A stretch of 7,170 bases of DNA from an uncultured Oscillospiraceae bacterium (GTDB lineage: Bacteria > Bacillota > Clostridia > Oscillospirales > Acutalibacteraceae): contig URPG01000106.1 of assembly GCA_900549675.1 (NCBI GenBank), forward strand, positions 1 to 7,170, in the 5' to 3' direction. Positions 6,865-7,170 of the stretch are shown here, piece by piece. Within the stretch, counting starts at the first letter, position 1; every line of letters starts with the position of its first letter. The translations under genes and the position numbers were made by a program. The notes beneath the pieces are model-generated. The model was not told the origin of the DNA. It saw only the letters and a program-made list of their open reading frames with translations, and made no database searches.

Positions 6865-6911
6865 TAAAGAGATTCTTTGTTGAATTTGAATTCAATATAA
6901 TAATCTCTCTA
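6865..6911 (-). promoter_or_regulatory. Possible 5' leader hairpin upstream of oppA
   Basis: Arms 6902-6911 and 6865-6874 can form ten pairs in the - strand transcript, one of them G-U. They enclose 27 bases that contain the perfect palindrome TTGAATTCAA (6886-6895). The structure would end eight bases before the oppA ribosome-binding site. It could protect the 5' end of the mRNA or influence ribosome access, but it is AT-rich and may be weak. Whether it is transcribed depends on an unknown start site. Confidence 0.35.
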
Positions 6912-7170
6912 TTTGAAAATTGAATACCAAATAATAACCAAAACTTTCTGTTACTAACACTTTACTTTACAAAAGCTAGAATATTATTTGTACTTAATGA
7001 TACTAAAATTTTTGACATTTTTCAATGGTAAATCTTGCAGAGAATCAATAAAATCACTTATTTGTGTTAGGTATCATGCACAATTATACGAAATTTTTGC
7101 AATTTCATTCTATCGAAGTATCAAATTTGTAATTTCTATTATACTTTTTCGTCAAAAAAGAAAGATACCC

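Larger units (their letters stand above)
6845..7170 (-). promoter_or_regulatory. Non-coding AT-rich region expected to hold the oppA operon promoter
   Basis: These 326 bases contain no gene I can support on either strand. The operon promoter should be here or just beyond the edge. Perfect TATAAT words occur on the - strand at 7143-7138 and 7088-7083, but neither has a good TTGACA-like box at 16-18 bases. A TATATT near 6899-6894 has a weak TTCAAT 16 bases upstream. No single promoter can be chosen. No T-box or other known riboswitch architecture was recognised. Repeated TGATAC-like words occur at 6998, 7070, 7117 and 7163. Confidence 0.5.

Noticed and set aside
6845..6895. Longer oppA with a start at 6895
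   Set aside because: The added 17 residues are not part of a signal peptide, the ATG has no ribosome-binding site, and the shorter form places the lipobox correctly.
6907..6921. CodY-like box (AATTTTCA followed by a degenerate half) upstream of oppA
   Set aside because: The second half matches poorly, with about five mismatches in fifteen against the consensus. CodY control of opp operons is known in some Gram-positive species, but this match is no better than chance in AT-rich DNA.
7009..7036. TTGACA on the + strand as a promoter reading out of the window
   Set aside because: No -10-like box occurs at 16-18 bases (the sequence there is TTGCAG), and no gene follows within the window.
858..7170. 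Mobile elements, CRISPR arrays, tRNA or rRNA genes
   Set aside because: No transposase or integrase frame, no regularly spaced repeat array, and no tRNA- or rRNA-like segment was seen in the spacers.

Overview
The window looks like a piece of a low-to-moderate GC, Gram-positive chromosome, most likely Bacillota and probably a clostridial lineage. Three things point that way: AT-rich spacers, strong purine-rich Shine-Dalgarno sites before nearly every gene, and a lipoprotein-type solute-binding protein inside a complete peptide-uptake operon. I cannot name the species from sequence alone.

Layout. On the + strand, positions 1-857 hold the 3' part of a phosphohexomutase gene whose beginning lies outside the window. 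After a 173-base AT-rich spacer, a perfect 17-bp inverted repeat (1031-1066) forms a terminator shared with the convergent operon. The rest of the coding sequence is on the - strand and reads, in transcription order: oppA-like lipoprotein (6844-5195), oppB-like permease (4982-4041), oppC-like permease (4039-3062), oppD-like ATPase (3057-2029), oppF-like ATPase (2039-1068). The last 326 bases (6845-7170) are non-coding, AT-rich leader and promoter DNA in front of oppA.

How the genes work together. OppA is a membrane-anchored receptor that should capture oligopeptides outside the cell. OppB and OppC form the membrane channel, and OppD and OppF are the two ATPases that power import. All five parts of the transporter are present and each keeps its key motifs. 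The four downstream genes are packed with gaps of 1 to 4 bases or an overlap, and each ribosome-binding site there except oppB's lies inside the end of the preceding gene, which suggests translational coupling. Between oppA and oppB is a 212-base spacer holding a hairpin that pairs fully only in the - strand transcript. It probably lets the receptor be made in excess over the membrane complex.

Nothing in the window amounts to a new biological system. The points most worth a second look are the divergent active-site loops of the phosphohexomutase, the hairpin between oppA and oppB, the extra cysteines in the C-terminal motifs of both ATPases, and the long structured leader of oppA with repeated TGATAC-like words.
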